Below, in pieces: positions 33,752-45,640 of a stretch of 64,000 bases of DNA. The translations under genes and the position numbers were made by a program. The DNA lies in NCBI RefSeq assembly GCF_040412425.1, contig NC_089781.1, forward strand, positions 51,807,227-51,871,226. The letters run 5' to 3'. This DNA comes from Macrobrachium rosenbergii. Taxonomy: Eukaryota > Arthropoda > Malacostraca > Decapoda > Palaemonidae. Position 1 is the first letter of the stretch, and each line of letters begins with the position of its first letter. The notes beneath the pieces are model-generated. The model did not search any database. It was not told the DNA's origin and saw nothing but the letters and a program-made list of their open reading frames with translations.

Positions 33752-33900
33752 TCTATATATAAAAGTGAATGTTTGTGTATTTTTGTCCATTATAGAAATC
33801 CGAACTGCTTGATCGACCCAGATAAAATTTTGCACACAGCCTCTATGCCACCCCAGAAAGGTTTTTCACTCAAGATCAAAACCCTACCCTGTGACAGACA
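33752..33900 (+). mobile_element. Helitron-like 5' terminus
   Basis: TCTATATATAAAAGTGAATG followed by TTTGTCCATTATAGAAATCC, a GACC block and AAATTTTGCACACAG. This is the terminal pattern of many arthropod Helitrons (TC start, TATATATAAAA.TGAATGT, conserved TTTGCACACAG about 90 bases in). No rolling-circle replicase or CTRR hairpin end was found, so it is an end fragment or a short non-autonomous copy. Confidence 0.6.
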
Positions 33901-34247
33901 TGCAAACAAAGACAGACAAAACAAATTATATTTTCGTTTTTACGTGAACTTTTCCTTCAGTTTTCTGGGTTTATTCTCATTTTCACCTGATGCTTAAGGC
34001 TTTTCTTCTGGCGTTCCCAAAGTATGATTAACCTACAATAATAAATCCCATATAACATCAATTTTTGATCAGAATTTACATGACTTTTTATCATAATTTA
34101 TGATAATGATTAATATAATTGTTTATTACCTCAATGAAATCTACATTGAAAATCTAAATCAATCATTTCTTTCTGTAGCAAGCAAAGCCAAGTCTGCACA
34201 TGAGTAGTAGTGGCTTAATGCAATGACTTCAGCTGCACAACCACCAC

Positions 34248-34248
<1 letters not shown>

Positions 34249-34328
<80 letters not shown>
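34249..34328. repeat. (CT)n microsatellite
   Basis: Forty CT units without interruption. The long Arg-Glu frame on the minus strand is a product of this repeat. Confidence 0.97.
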
Positions 34329-34329
<1 letters not shown>

Positions 34330-34331
<2 letters not shown>

Positions 34332-35370
34332 GAGGTTTATTACTAAATTATTACCAAGAGAGAAGAACAACAATTTACAATGCAACAATGTGGAAAGCAG
34401 CATCTGCATAAGAACAAAAAAACACTAGTTGGCAACTTTTGGTACATATAGCATAGAAGTTGAGATAATACACCATTATGCCTCAAATGATTAACTCTAA
34501 TACCTACTTCTTTGCAAGAGCAAACACCCATGAAAGGCATATATATAAAAAAAATAACTGTTAATTTTACATACGTGACACATCTGGCAACTGTTTCATC
34601 ATGCGAAAAGCAATAATCACAAGTCACTTGCCCCGCCTGTTCATGCATATGGTTGAAGACACTATTTGATGTAATAAGTAAATAAACACATTCCCTTTTT
34701 TGTACGGCATTAAAATTATCCCACGCACGATCCTACATCATTTATTACATGATCACCAACATCGTGTAGGAAGAACAGCATGTTGCTGGCTGTGCTGGAA
34801 TAATCCAGATATCACCTTGGACATGCCAGCTGCTGGAATTAATCATTGTGCAAATTGTCAAAACTTCACTGCACACGGAAGATAAGTGATTACCTGGAAG
34901 ATAATGGCTGAAAATTCTAGATTAAAACTTTACAGTTCTTTTCCAAAAGGCACTTGGAGGATAAATGTATTAGATGAAAATAGGGATTAAATTAAGAAAT
35001 GTCAACTACTGCACTTCAAGTAACTCGAAGTGCTCACAGCTTACACAACACGTCAATTCATACTTTTTGCTGATGTAATCATACACAGTAAGGAATAGTA
35101 TTCCCATCAACATTTAGGAAAGTGAAATTATTGTTTATGGTTATTTATTTGAATGATATACATTCATTTCTATCTTTATCATAGCATATTTATTCAAAAC
35201 AATAAATAACCAAATCCCTAACATTCCTCCAAGAAGGGGAAAATTTTGTTTGATACATGGTTATGTTATTGTATGGATTGACCAAGTTTATAGATGCTGT
35301 ATGTGTAACATTATACATAATTCTATTTCATTGTAAAGTTAATGAGTTGTAATTTATTATGTTAAAAACA
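34330..35370. other. AT-rich, no gene
   Basis: Nothing recognised on either strand. Confidence 0.6.
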
Positions 35371-35525
35371 CCCCTAAAACAGTAGAACTATATAGTAGCT
35401 CCAGCAATTTAACATACAATATAACTTGACTTTTTCTATAGTTTTTTGGTTGCTAATTATGAATTTACCGTCCATTATTGGCGCTCCAGCCTAATTAACC
35501 TGCAATTAGCCCCTGAAATTCATCC

Positions 35526-35945
35526 AACAAGGCAGGGGACCCGATGGGAAAGCAGGGTTATGGGTGGGGTATACCCCCCGGACAGGTGATCTGCTCCCCC
35601 CCAACCAACAAGCTAGGGGACCCGATGGGAATGCGGGGTTCTGGGTGGGGTATACCCCCGGGAGTGTGTTAGATGGCTATGCAATGGCTCCCCGGCTTGA
35701 AGTTCATCCAACAAGGTAGGGGACCCGATGGGAAAGCGGGGTTATGGGTGGGGTATACTCCCGGACAGGTGATCTGCTCCCCCCCAACCAACAAGCTAGG
35801 GGACCCGATGGGAATGCGGGGTTCTGGGTGGGGTACACCCCCGAGAGGGTGTTAGTTGGCTATGTAACGGCTCCCCCGCTCGTTTCTACCCTACAGTTCA
35901 GGGGACCCCTAGGGAAAGCGGGGTTACTGGGTGGGGTACACGGCG
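35526..35945 (+). repeat. G-rich tandem repeat, two-level
   Basis: A half-unit of about 80-95 bp contains GGGGACCCGATGGGAA.GC, GGGTT.TGGGTGGGGTA and CCCCC. It occurs about five times (from about 35530, 35615, 35710, 35793, 35900). Pairs of half-units form a 176-bp higher-order unit repeated twice (35526-35701, 35703-35876). Runs of G make G-quadruplex formation possible. Confidence 0.88.
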
Positions 35946-36539
35946 GAGGATGAGAAACCAGTCAAAATCTACAATTTTTGGCACCACAGGCATGAGAAAC
36001 TACGAAATAAACAGAGAACAAACAAGAACATTAAGTGAGCCAACACAAAGACAAACCCCAGCATTACTGCTGCCATCCCAAGCACTTATAGGGGAGCCAT
36101 CAGTTCATATTTCCGCCCCTCTCTGAGGAAATTCCGAGATTGGGGAGCTAACCCCCCAAAAACCCCTAACTAACCAATCACGTTGAGATGTTAGCCCCTT
36201 GCTGAGGAAAACCCCCAAAACTTTACTACTTAAAACTGCTAACATGACTACTCATTAGTGGGGGACTTTCCCACACTTCCGGGGGAAAACATACGCGCGT
36301 CCTTCACAAGACAGCAGACCCTTACAGCCTCAACGGACGGTCCAAATCACATCCGACGACTGCAATGAACTGTTGGTGTGTTTTCCTCATGCATTGCACA
36401 GACACACCGTGCATGCAGACCCCCCAAACTATAAGTTAACTGAACTGATAAGGAGACAAACACAAAGTTTATTTTACACTAACAACTTTTACGTTGACCG
36501 AACTGCACTTGCTGTCACTTGGTGCAACACAGTCATCCC

Positions 36540-37100
36540 CCGGACAAGTGCTGAACGTGTCGCTCCTAGACAAAGAAATGCATTTACCCCCAACCCAGTA
36601 CTAAATTCAGCAAAAGTCTATTTATGCCCCAAAAAAACTAGTTTCCCCAAACTCATTATTCGCACCCCAACTCCGTTTCTTTACTTTCCCCAAAAACCAC
36701 ATATGCACATACCTCCTCAAGCCAGTACTGAACCCGCCGAAAGTGTATTTGTGCCCCCGCCACCGCTGCACTCACTGCCACTTGTTGCAACACAAATATC
36801 CACCCCGAGCCAGTACTGACCATGGCGCAAGGGAAATTTCAACGCCCCCTCCACTTTTCACACCCCAACTCCGTACCTTTGCTTCAGACCCAAACTGCAA
36901 TTTTACCCCAAAATAAGGATTTTCCCCACACACTTTAAACAGTAACCCCAGTACTGAACAGACCGTAAGTTATTCTATACCCCCCAGAAAATTTTTCTCC
37001 CTAACCCAGTTTTTCACACCCTAGGTTACTTTCATTGCCCCTCTGTCACAGCCTACGACAAGCCTTTTCAGCCCAACCAGTCCTGTTAACGCCGCCTAAG
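36540..37100 (+). repeat. Diverged C-rich interspersed motif array
   Basis: A motif like CAGTACTGAAC....CGAAAGT.TATTT.TGCCCC recurs near 36545, 36596, 36725, 36808, 36950 and 37078, with irregular spacing of 50-140 bp. Strand asymmetry is strong (C far above G). Confidence 0.6.
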
Positions 37101-37239
37101 TTTCCCTCTCCACCCCCAAGTTCCTCACCCATTCCCTCCCCCAACAACTATTGCGCTAAAGCCCCTACAATTCACCCCTATAACCCACCAAACCCCGACC
37201 TGCTACCCACGCCTACCCAAGATAAAATCCGCAATTTGT

Positions 37240-38228
37240 GTGTTTAACTTCAGTACAGTGGCTGAATCCATTCCATCGACTTCGCACGTACCTGAGTCGT
37301 TAACCCGGCACAGTTTACCACTAACCTGCGGTAACTGCTATGTCAGTTACTGTGATTTTTCCGCATACTACTTGGGGAACTACGAGCGGTTGATTAAGCT
37401 GTGCCAGGACCACGGCCTCCTCAAGACCCAGTGCTTTTACTCCCACTGCGGCAATGAGTGCTGCCTCGACATCCGCAAGCGGGCTTTCAGGTGCTACAGG
37501 AACTATGGAGCAGCCAAGAAGAAGGGCCGGAAGAGGTGCAGCTATTACCAGTCGCTGTTCAGGAATACTTGGTTTTCTGGTTCCCGGCTCGAAGTTGAGA
37601 CTGTCCTTTTTTTTTTTCATATACGTGTCTGACTGGTTTTCTTACGCTGCTGCTAGGTCAGAACTTAACTTGAGCGACGCCTCAATTAATGACTGGTCTA
37701 GTTTTGCTCGTGAGGTAATCGTCAACTGGTGTGTGAAGCAAAACAGGAGGATTGGTGGGCCTGGCACTACTGTCGGGATAGACGAGGCAAAGTTCGGGAA
37801 GCGGAAGTACAACGTTGGCCGGGTGGTTGAGGGCCAGGGGGTCTTTGGCGCTATTTGCCGGGAGACACGCGACTTCTTCGTCGTCCCTGTTGAGGACAGG
37901 AGTGCCGCAACTTTAGTGGCCATTATCAAGGACTTTATCCTCCTCGGCACTACTGTCATCTCTGACTGTTGGAAGGCCTCACGATACCCTCGGCGCCGAA
38001 GGCTGCACCCACCTGACAGTCAACCACTCCCTCAACTTCATCAACCCCAAAACCGGTGCCACACCAACACCATTGAGAGGAGGTGGCGGGAACTCAGAGC
38101 CAGCACCCCCAGGTACGGCAGGAGGAAATACAATTTTGTAGGCTACCTGGCTGTACTTCTCCGCACCCAACACCAGGTTCCACGCATTCCTAAAGGCAGC
38201 AGCTGACCTCTACACTCCCGGTACCTAA
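37240..38228 (+). pseudogene. Merlin-like (ISXO2/IS1595-type) transposase
   Basis: A DDE transposase that would cut and paste its own element. An N-terminal Cys cluster (CFYSHCGNECCLDIRKRAF, about 37430-37490, then KKKGRKRCSYYQSLFRNTWF) fits the zinc-ribbon region. The catalytic domain has GIDEAKFGKRKYNVGRVVEG with Asp at 37781-37783, VISDCWKA with Asp at 37964-37966, and NTIERRWRELR with Glu at 38075-38077. Four frame breaks interrupt it: at the T-run 37607-37617, near 37983, near 38056, and near 38150; stop TAA at 38226-38228. The three catalytic residues survive, so decay is recent or partly sequencing error. Strand bias and C-rich surroundings differ from the neighbouring AT-rich DNA. Confidence 0.88.
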
Positions 38229-38818
38229 GGTAAGTCCTCCTGATTCTTTTCCCCTCAAGGTATTTTCCTGTGCAACTCAACATTTTTTTACAGGTTGCTG
38301 CTTTCAGCTGGCGTTGAGTACCTTCCTGCCCCTGTTTTTGCTTTGGGAACTTCTTTTTTCTGCACTTTTAGGTGTCCTGGTACCGGTGTTGGGTTTTGTT
38401 TGTTCACGGTCATGTTTTTTGCCCCCTTTTCCATTGCTTGGCAGTGTTCCTTCCCAACCCCCACCCACACCCCTGTGGTTTTCTCAATTACCCCCACGGT
38501 TGGAGTACGTGAGGTAATTTCTCCCTCCCACCCCCATTGCTCCCCACACAGCCGCTCCCTCGTTTCTGTGCATGGCTCCCACTTGTTCTTGCGCACCTGT
38601 AACGTAAATATTTCTACTTCACAATATTCTTGTTCCCCACCCGCAACCCCGTGTTCCCACACTTCCCCCTTACTTTTGAGTTAACGTAGGGGGCAAATGA
38701 CACTTGACCGCCAACAAGGAAGCCCAACTCCGCTACCAGGAGGTCTAAAAGTGCAGGAAAAGTAAGTTCCCAAGGTAAAAACAGGCACGGAGCTACCCTA
38801 TAGAATTACCCCTAAAAC

Positions 38819-39929
38819 CAATATAAAAAATATGTACCATGATTTGAAGTTAGCCGTATAGGAAAGTGTCTTGCTATTTTTTTCGTAATATGATGAGGGT
38901 GGAAGGCTAACTCTTGCAGCAATTCACTTAATAATAGGAAAGAAGTAAAAGGTGTAACAAACTATAGACTAAATATTTCTTATTAAAAAAAAAAACGTCC
39001 ATTCTCATACAGTATTAATGAATGAATTTGAATTAGAATTGAGGGGTTGGTTCAGTTTTTTATGAATTGGACAGTGAAGTTTACTTTTATTATAGTAACA
39101 CATATCATAAAAAGACATCATTGGCCTAGGCCTGTACCAGATTGTCTGTATCAAATGGAAATATTGTTTTAGATTCTTATTGTATGATTTGGACTTATAA
39201 CAGCCTAGAAATAGTGTTGAAAGGTCTAACAGTGAAATAAATAAGCCTATACATAATATATTCATATTCTGATCAGAGCGTCTGAGAGGCTTCCCAGATG
39301 AAATACAGCGCACACTGTCACAAAATTAGCACTAACCTGTCCACACACACAATTACCTGTTGGTCGGTCAGAAGATATTTAGGTAATACCATCAATTCAT
39401 CCGTTCTTGTGAGTGGACTGTCTCTGTCCACAAACTGTTGTCTACGTGTAAGCTTTAACAGCAAATTCGATGAACTGACAGAAGAAATGACAGGTAAACT
39501 TGGTGGTGTTGGGGAGGAAAGCAGAGAGAGAGAAAAGATAGTTTATCGAATGTCATTCAGAGTTTTTCCAGGCAGCTCCTGGTTGGTCAGCTAATGTTAA
39601 AATAAATTCTGTTGAGTTGAAAACAATGTATTCTCCTTTATGTGTAATTTTTACAATGTGCTGTTAGGCTTGCCTTATGTCTGTCTGTTTGTCTTACTCT
39701 AAATAGGGTCGCCTCCTGTCAGACAATTCTTGCATTTGCACTGCATTACCACAAAGTAGATGTTACATAATCTTGAACAACAAGTAAATAGGTAAATGAT
39801 GAAAAATTTCACCAACTTGCTAAGCAATTATTTCTTCAAAACATAAAAAACATAATGAAATTAATAAATATTAACTGAAGTTTCTTGAACATCAAGAAAA
39901 AAAAATATAGATTTTATCTGTTTTGGAAA
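38819..39929. other. No recognisable gene
   Basis: AT-rich. The 98-residue frame at 39298-39594 has no family motif and is probably chance. Confidence 0.55.
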
Positions 39930-40960
39930 CTGCAACAGGAAACGGTGCTAACGGGAATTATACAAAAGAACAAATAGCAATCTCATAAATTAATCCTTGA
40001 CACTATGACCTTTGCAGTGTTGCATGGGATATATGCAGTAGAAGTCCTTGGACACAAAGCTGATGAAGATCCAGGATATATCACAACCAAAGTTCAAGAC
40101 ACAAGTGAGATTATCCATAGAACTGACAGGTTATTACAACAATTTGCAGGGCCTCTGAGCAGCTTACTGAAGAAGGGATAACTGAAGAAAATGGAGGGTA
40201 GGACTGAACAAAATGTATTTAATAAGATGTTTGGAAATGCACTGATACTACGATAACTGGTCTTCACCATGACCTATCATTGGACAGATGTATCAAATGA
40301 AGGACGGGAGGCTTACTACTGCAAGATTTTGCCATTAGTATATTTACAAATGCTTAAGCAAATGGAAAACTCAAGAAGATTGAGCACAACTACTGTGCAT
40401 TGAAAGGCAATTTAGAAATGATATTTACTTTAACAGATTTCCTTTGCAGTATACCTGCATATCACTTTTAATCACTGACAGACCACAAGCCACCTACTTG
40501 TATCCAAAGGCACAAGATTGCAAATGAGGATTGATTATGATCAAAAATCCAGAGCTATAGGTTTTGAGTGGAGCGCATTTAACCCAGTGTTGGCACTAAT
40601 TACCTCAACAGACTAAATTTGTAAAAATATGATAATTTTTTCTCAAGTTGGAGTGTTTTTCAAAGTATGAATTATGTGATAGATAAATTTCTGTCTTAGT
40701 TTCCACAAATACCATTTTCTATGTTAGATTTTTAAGAAAGATTGAGAGCTTTATTAGCTGCAATATTCTAGATTTGGTTAAATGAATTAATTTCATGTAG
40801 ACACTTATCACTGAGAATATATTTGTTTAGTAAGATGCCAGTGAAATTCTAGCGCATTTTCTTATGGTGAAAACATGTCATTTATGACTTTCTTACAAGT
40901 TTCCCATAATCTCAGTGTTCAAGAGATTTCCAGGGTGTAAGTCGACCGAAATTATGAAAT
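39930..40960 (+). pseudogene. Third gypsy relic M3 (RT-RNase H end and LTR start)
   Basis: Parallel to 32270-33200 of M2. Shared readings include ADEDPGYITTKVQD, FNKMFGNALIL, a TDVSNEGREAYYCKIL-like RNase H block and an ending near 40620. After pol, GATTTTTAAGAAAGATTG and GAGAATATATTTGTTTAGTAAGA resemble the LTRs of M1 and M2. Very degraded. Confidence 0.55.
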
Positions 40961-42720
40961 ATTCTACTTTCTTTTGGGGTGCATGTTTGTGCCATCACTC
41001 TCAAGTACCTCACAAACAGCTGGTCCATGATCTTGGAGACATTGATTAATGACTTGTTAAACTGCATTTATTAGGAATCATCTGAATTGAAATCAAGTTT
41101 CTCACACCTAGCTGAGATACAATGGGCAACCCATTCCATTCCGGTGTTGTTTTAGGTGACATTTTAGGGACTTTCTAGAGACTCAGAATTTAGGAAATAC
41201 TTGTTGGGCATAAAGCGTCAGAGTTTTAAAGGGGCAAAAGACGTACGTGTCTCTTCCATTTGAATTGCTATTGGCTATTAGGGAGAATTATACCAAATCT
41301 CAGCAAAGAGGAGAATTATACCCATCTTGTCTACTTTCACATTCTAAAAGACCATAAGTTTTAAACAGTTTCAGTTATGGGGCTCAAATGTAATCAGGTT
41401 TTTCACTATGCAGATTATCTGCTTAACTAAATTTGAAGCAAATCTTGAAAAATGGAATGGGCATTACCTAATCAAAATTCTTCTTAAATATGGACAACCT
41501 CAAGTCATTTTTAATGGTTTTATTAAATTCATACCATAGCAGATTTTTGTTGTTGTTTCTGATGACTATGTTGGTTTCCAAGTGCCTATATAAGTGTTAG
41601 TATACTGGTCTGGAAGTCATAGTCATCATGTTATATTCCAGCCTTCTACCACCAGTCGACCCAGCTGTGAAAGGGTATCAGCATTAGTTTGAAGGCAAGA
41701 AAAGGGCATTCTTAAGCAACTTTATCTCTCTCTAAATCTTATCAAGAAGTTTTACCTTTCTGGCAATAACTACCCAGGAGGGAGAAAAGTAGAAGGTAGA
41801 TAAATATTAGGACTATGCCTATGAAAACGAAAATATTCTTGATCTGGATTTGGCTGCCACCCAGCTCATAGAACTTATCAAAAGTGCTTATAGAAGTCCC
41901 ATTCTTTAAATGCACCATACTATCTAAATTTGTGCCTGATATACTAAACAGTGTCAAAAATGCAATCCTTCAGCTAGAACTTTCATCTTTAGGAAGAGGA
42001 AGATGAGCAGGGAGAAAAATCTGGGATGCAAGAGTGAGGAGACAAATTCCATGGGAACAGAAAACAACACACACACAGGTGACAAAAATTTCTTGACAAA
42101 ATCTGCCAGTTTGGAAACATACTATATGTTTACTACCTTTTGGATCTGGTCACACAAGTTCCCATGGTGCATGATGGGATGGAGATGTCAGGGTATTGGT
42201 AGCTAGGCTGAATGAGAATATAAAATTTCTATGGTAGGTAACTCACAAAAAAAGTATTGAAACATGCTTTTTTCTCTTTGAAAACAGCTATAACTGTGAC
42301 AGCTGGCGCTCATTTGTATCTCAGCGTAAAACAACCCTGGTCACTACTGGTGTTGAGAAATTATCTGCTGCTTCTTTAAACCAAGTTTTTAGGATATTGT
42401 TGTCATTTTTACTTGATTAAATGATGCTACTGAATAGTTCAAAGGTCGACGCTGTTCTTGTGTTTTAATATTTTCATCTAAAATCAACACTATCATTGTC
42501 TCCTTCTTCATATGTATTTTTGTAGACATAGGCCTATGACTTATAAATTGAACTATTAGCCCTAGTAACATCAACAATTACGATTTTTGTAACGATTTGC
42601 TATGATCATATGAATCATTTTTTCAAGAATGGTATTAGAATGACTAATCCTTTGTATATTGTAAACTAGTGAAACGATCTCTCTCTATTTTTCTAACTGC
42701 TCTTGATAATAAAGCTCTCT
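40961..42720. other. No recognisable gene
   Basis: Non-coding on both strands as far as can be read. Short frames at 41742-41957 (minus) and 42003-42206 (plus) lack motifs or conserved context. Confidence 0.5.
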
Positions 42721-42733
42721 TCTCTCATATTCA

Positions 42734-42971
42734 GTATATATATATAGAAATATATATATATTATTTATATTTATATATATCTTCTAAAATGTATTTTGAC
42801 TTCAGCTTTAATTATTAGGCCTGTTTGCTCAACTGTTTATATAAAATATACTAACTGGACTAACAAATTTCACGTCTATTTTTGTATTACATAGATTTAA
42901 ATTGCACTGGGCATATATATATATGCCTATATATATATATATAATATATATATTGATATATATATAGATAA

Positions 42972-43004
<33 letters not shown>

Positions 43005-43040
43005 AGATAGATGACTAAGTTAGATAGATAGATAGATATG
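42734..43040. repeat. TA-rich and (GATA)n microsatellites
   Basis: TA-rich tracts at about 42734-42782 and 42911-42964, followed by TAGA/GATA tetranucleotide repeats to about 43038 with two interruptions. Confidence 0.92.
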
Positions 43041-44807
43041 CCACTGTCATGTGTAATTTTTGGTTTTTTCAATGCTACTTAGGCCCACCATTTTATACCT
43101 ATGAAATTAACTGAATCTTATCACCTTATTTTTCTAGCCTTCTATCAAGCTAGAAAGAGTTAAGCTAATAAGACGTTATCAACATTAATCTTTTAATGTC
43201 ACACGCCAGCTGTGAAGAAGGCTAACATGCCAACCATCGCAAAAGATGACTTCTCTTCCAGATAATATCATTGGCCACTTCAATTTAACGCAAACCCTAG
43301 CCAAGAGGGAGTTTTCTGTTATGAAGGGGTTTCTTGGCAGGCATTATATGAAATAATATTATTGGCCTATGTAGCCTGTTACGGATGGTTTGGGCATCAT
43401 TGAAGGGAGAGCATACAGTTCTCATTCTTGATCTGGAGTTAGACGGAGCTCCTTCAAGATCATCCGATAATGATCTTCTCTGTTGTCGCATCCATCTTTA
43501 ACGGTTATTTCTATTTACGCCAAGCTATTCTTTAACATTAGTCTCATGCAATCTAATGATCGATGACCTGTGAGATAATGAGCCGGCTGAGTCTGTTATC
43601 CAGCTTATCGGCGCAATGACGTAACTTCCTGCCCCGAGTGTGGCGTCACACGATAACATGCAACGTTATGAGATTTGTTCTTTTTATAGTTTTGATAATG
43701 ATTATGGTAGAAAAATTCTTTATTTATAAAATTTCGTTGATGATTATTCAATATTTTATTAGCTATGATGCACACACATTTGGATTCAAAATATATTTCT
43801 TGCTGACTCTTTTGCACGATGTTGATTGGAAATTTTTTCAAAATGTTTACTGCCATTTAGCTGGATCTTTTACATAATATTCCCATTTATATTGTTAACC
43901 GTGTGATTAATAAGTGAATCAAATAAGAAAAGCACAGTTTATTGTATATATCAAACGAATAAATTATTGTTAAGTGAGCGAAAGCTTCTGGAACATGTTG
44001 CAATACATTTTTGAGTGAGTTTACACCAAGTCTTGAGGGGCCAGTTTTTGGACTAAAAAGGGTCAACTGTTTGCTGTCTTGCAAATGAACTAAATATGAG
44101 CTAATCCCCATAGGATGCAACAGCCAACAAAACCTTGTGCTGCATGATATTGCTTTGATCCATGTTAGTAGGCCTATCAGAATCTGCAGGCAGTAAAGAC
44201 CCTTCTGAATAAGTGCCAAAGCATCAGACATATTCTTCATTCAGAGATTGCAGTGAGGTGTTGCAACCTGCAATTCGTGTGCACCTTCTTCTTCAGCTAT
44301 AGGCCTCTTTCTAATTCCAGCAAATCATCACTCGTTAATTATATATCTAGACTATGAATGAATTCACTACTGTCTTCCTCATTCACCTCTCATTAATCAA
44401 GGCTCCAAGTTAAAAGGAGACACATCTGCCTCGTCCCTACCTTGGACTCAACTGTATAGAAGGACTGAAGCCAGAAAAAGTGTGGACCATATCAGGGCAA
44501 AGGTTCTCCCACGACGACCTCACACACACACTGCACTTACACCTCTTGCCACAACTCCTGAATGAAATTGGAGGCCCACCAATAATCCTTCTGGGCATGC
44601 CAGGGTCTTTGGTATTCTTATGGAGATCACTAAAGCTCGTCTTCAAGTTGAATGAGGGACATTGTACTGGGAGGTAAGAACACTATTTTGATGTTGGAGC
44701 AAAGGTCAGCAAAGGGAGGTGGATGGCTAGAAGCGATGTCAAGAACTATGAGGATACAGAAGGGGATACCTTCTGAGACTCAGTATTTTTCTAATTCATC
44801 TCGCACC
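43041..44807. other. No confident gene
   Basis: No repeats or domains stand out. The part 44437-44800 may belong to the C-terminal end of the Tigger-like relic, but no motif proves it. Confidence 0.45.
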
Positions 44808-45640
44808 TCACTGCTTATGTAATCCTGCATAAATTCTTATTGTCATCCAACCTCTGGCATTTACATACAAGTACACAGGCATGAAGTTATAGTGGATCCC
44901 CTTCAAGGGCCCCGGGTTAAGGGTTTGATGTACTGCCACTGGCTTCAATTTATGTTTTGCCATGTTGACCCCAAACATCAACGTTATTCCATCCTTCAAT
45001 ATCTTGAATCCTGGTGCTGTCTTCTCTTCAACTGAGATGTAGGCCTTGTTAGGCATCTTTACTCATTAAAGACCCATCTCATCAAAGTTGAATATTTTCC
45101 TGACTTCATAACTCCCCTCTTCAATTAACATCTTCAAGATTGCAGAATATGATGCAGCAGCTTCTGAGTCAGCAGAAACAACACACTAGTCACTGACAAT
45201 TTTACAATGGAATCCTAGGTGAATCCTAAGGGTGGCAAACCATCTCAAACTTTGCTTTATAGTTCTTCATGATGGCTTAAAGCTTCTCTCAGATCTGCTC
45301 TTGAGCTTACATTAATATTATTTTTATTTTGGTTCTGAATCCAAATTCCAAGCATTTTTTTCATTCACTCAATAATTGGAAAACCTGAATAAGATGTTTT
45401 CACAGCATCTGAACACCAGACAGCACACTTGCTTTAATTTTTTGCTGTTGTCCTAAATCGAGTGGAATGTGTTCTCACTGAGGTCTGAAGCAGCCTTGAT
45501 ACACACTGAGCTCTCACCACAATCATACCACTTCAGCACTTCCAAGGTAATATCCTAAGAAACTGATGTTCTGGAATGCTTGGCACTAGCTCCATTACTA
45601 CCAACATTAGCTGGTCAATTGCTACTCATTGTTAAATGAA
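44808..45640 (-). pseudogene. Tigger/pogo-like transposase relic
   Basis: Minus-strand readings in order: a helix-turn-helix-like start near 45600 (ITLEVLKWYDCGESS), a middle block with EKNAWNLDSE, then KIFNFDEMGL (45070-45110), the first catalytic Asp block typically NxDETGL in Tigger, and the 82-residue frame MPNKAYISVEEKTAPGFKILK with KLKPVAVHQTLNP and YVNARGWMT. These match the DDE_1 domain layout of Tigger/jerky proteins. Stops and frame shifts are numerous. C-terminal Asp residues not located. Confidence 0.7.

Larger units (their letters stand above)
35381..38808 (+). mobile_element. Merlin-like DNA transposon (candidate boundaries)
   Basis: Contains an IS1595/ISXO2-type transposase relic (37240-38228). 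The 10-mer CCCCTAAAAC occurs directly outside both proposed ends (35371-35380 and 38809-38818), close to the 8-9 bp target duplications known for Merlin. The ends show an imperfect inverted repeat: CTATATAGTAGCTCC on the left, and the complement of the right end reads CTATAGGGTAGCTCC. The element is long for Merlin because of tandem repeats and a C-rich block before the gene. Confidence 0.55.

Noticed and set aside
34215..34409. Arg-Glu repeat frame on the minus strand
   Set aside because: Translation of the (CT)n microsatellite.
36373..36819. 148-residue Pro-rich frame before the Merlin-like transposase
   Set aside because: No family motif; open because the strand is C-rich and stop-poor, and it overlaps the motif array.
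39298..39594. 98-residue frame as a small host gene
   Set aside because: No motif, splice context or conserved repeat; consistent with chance.
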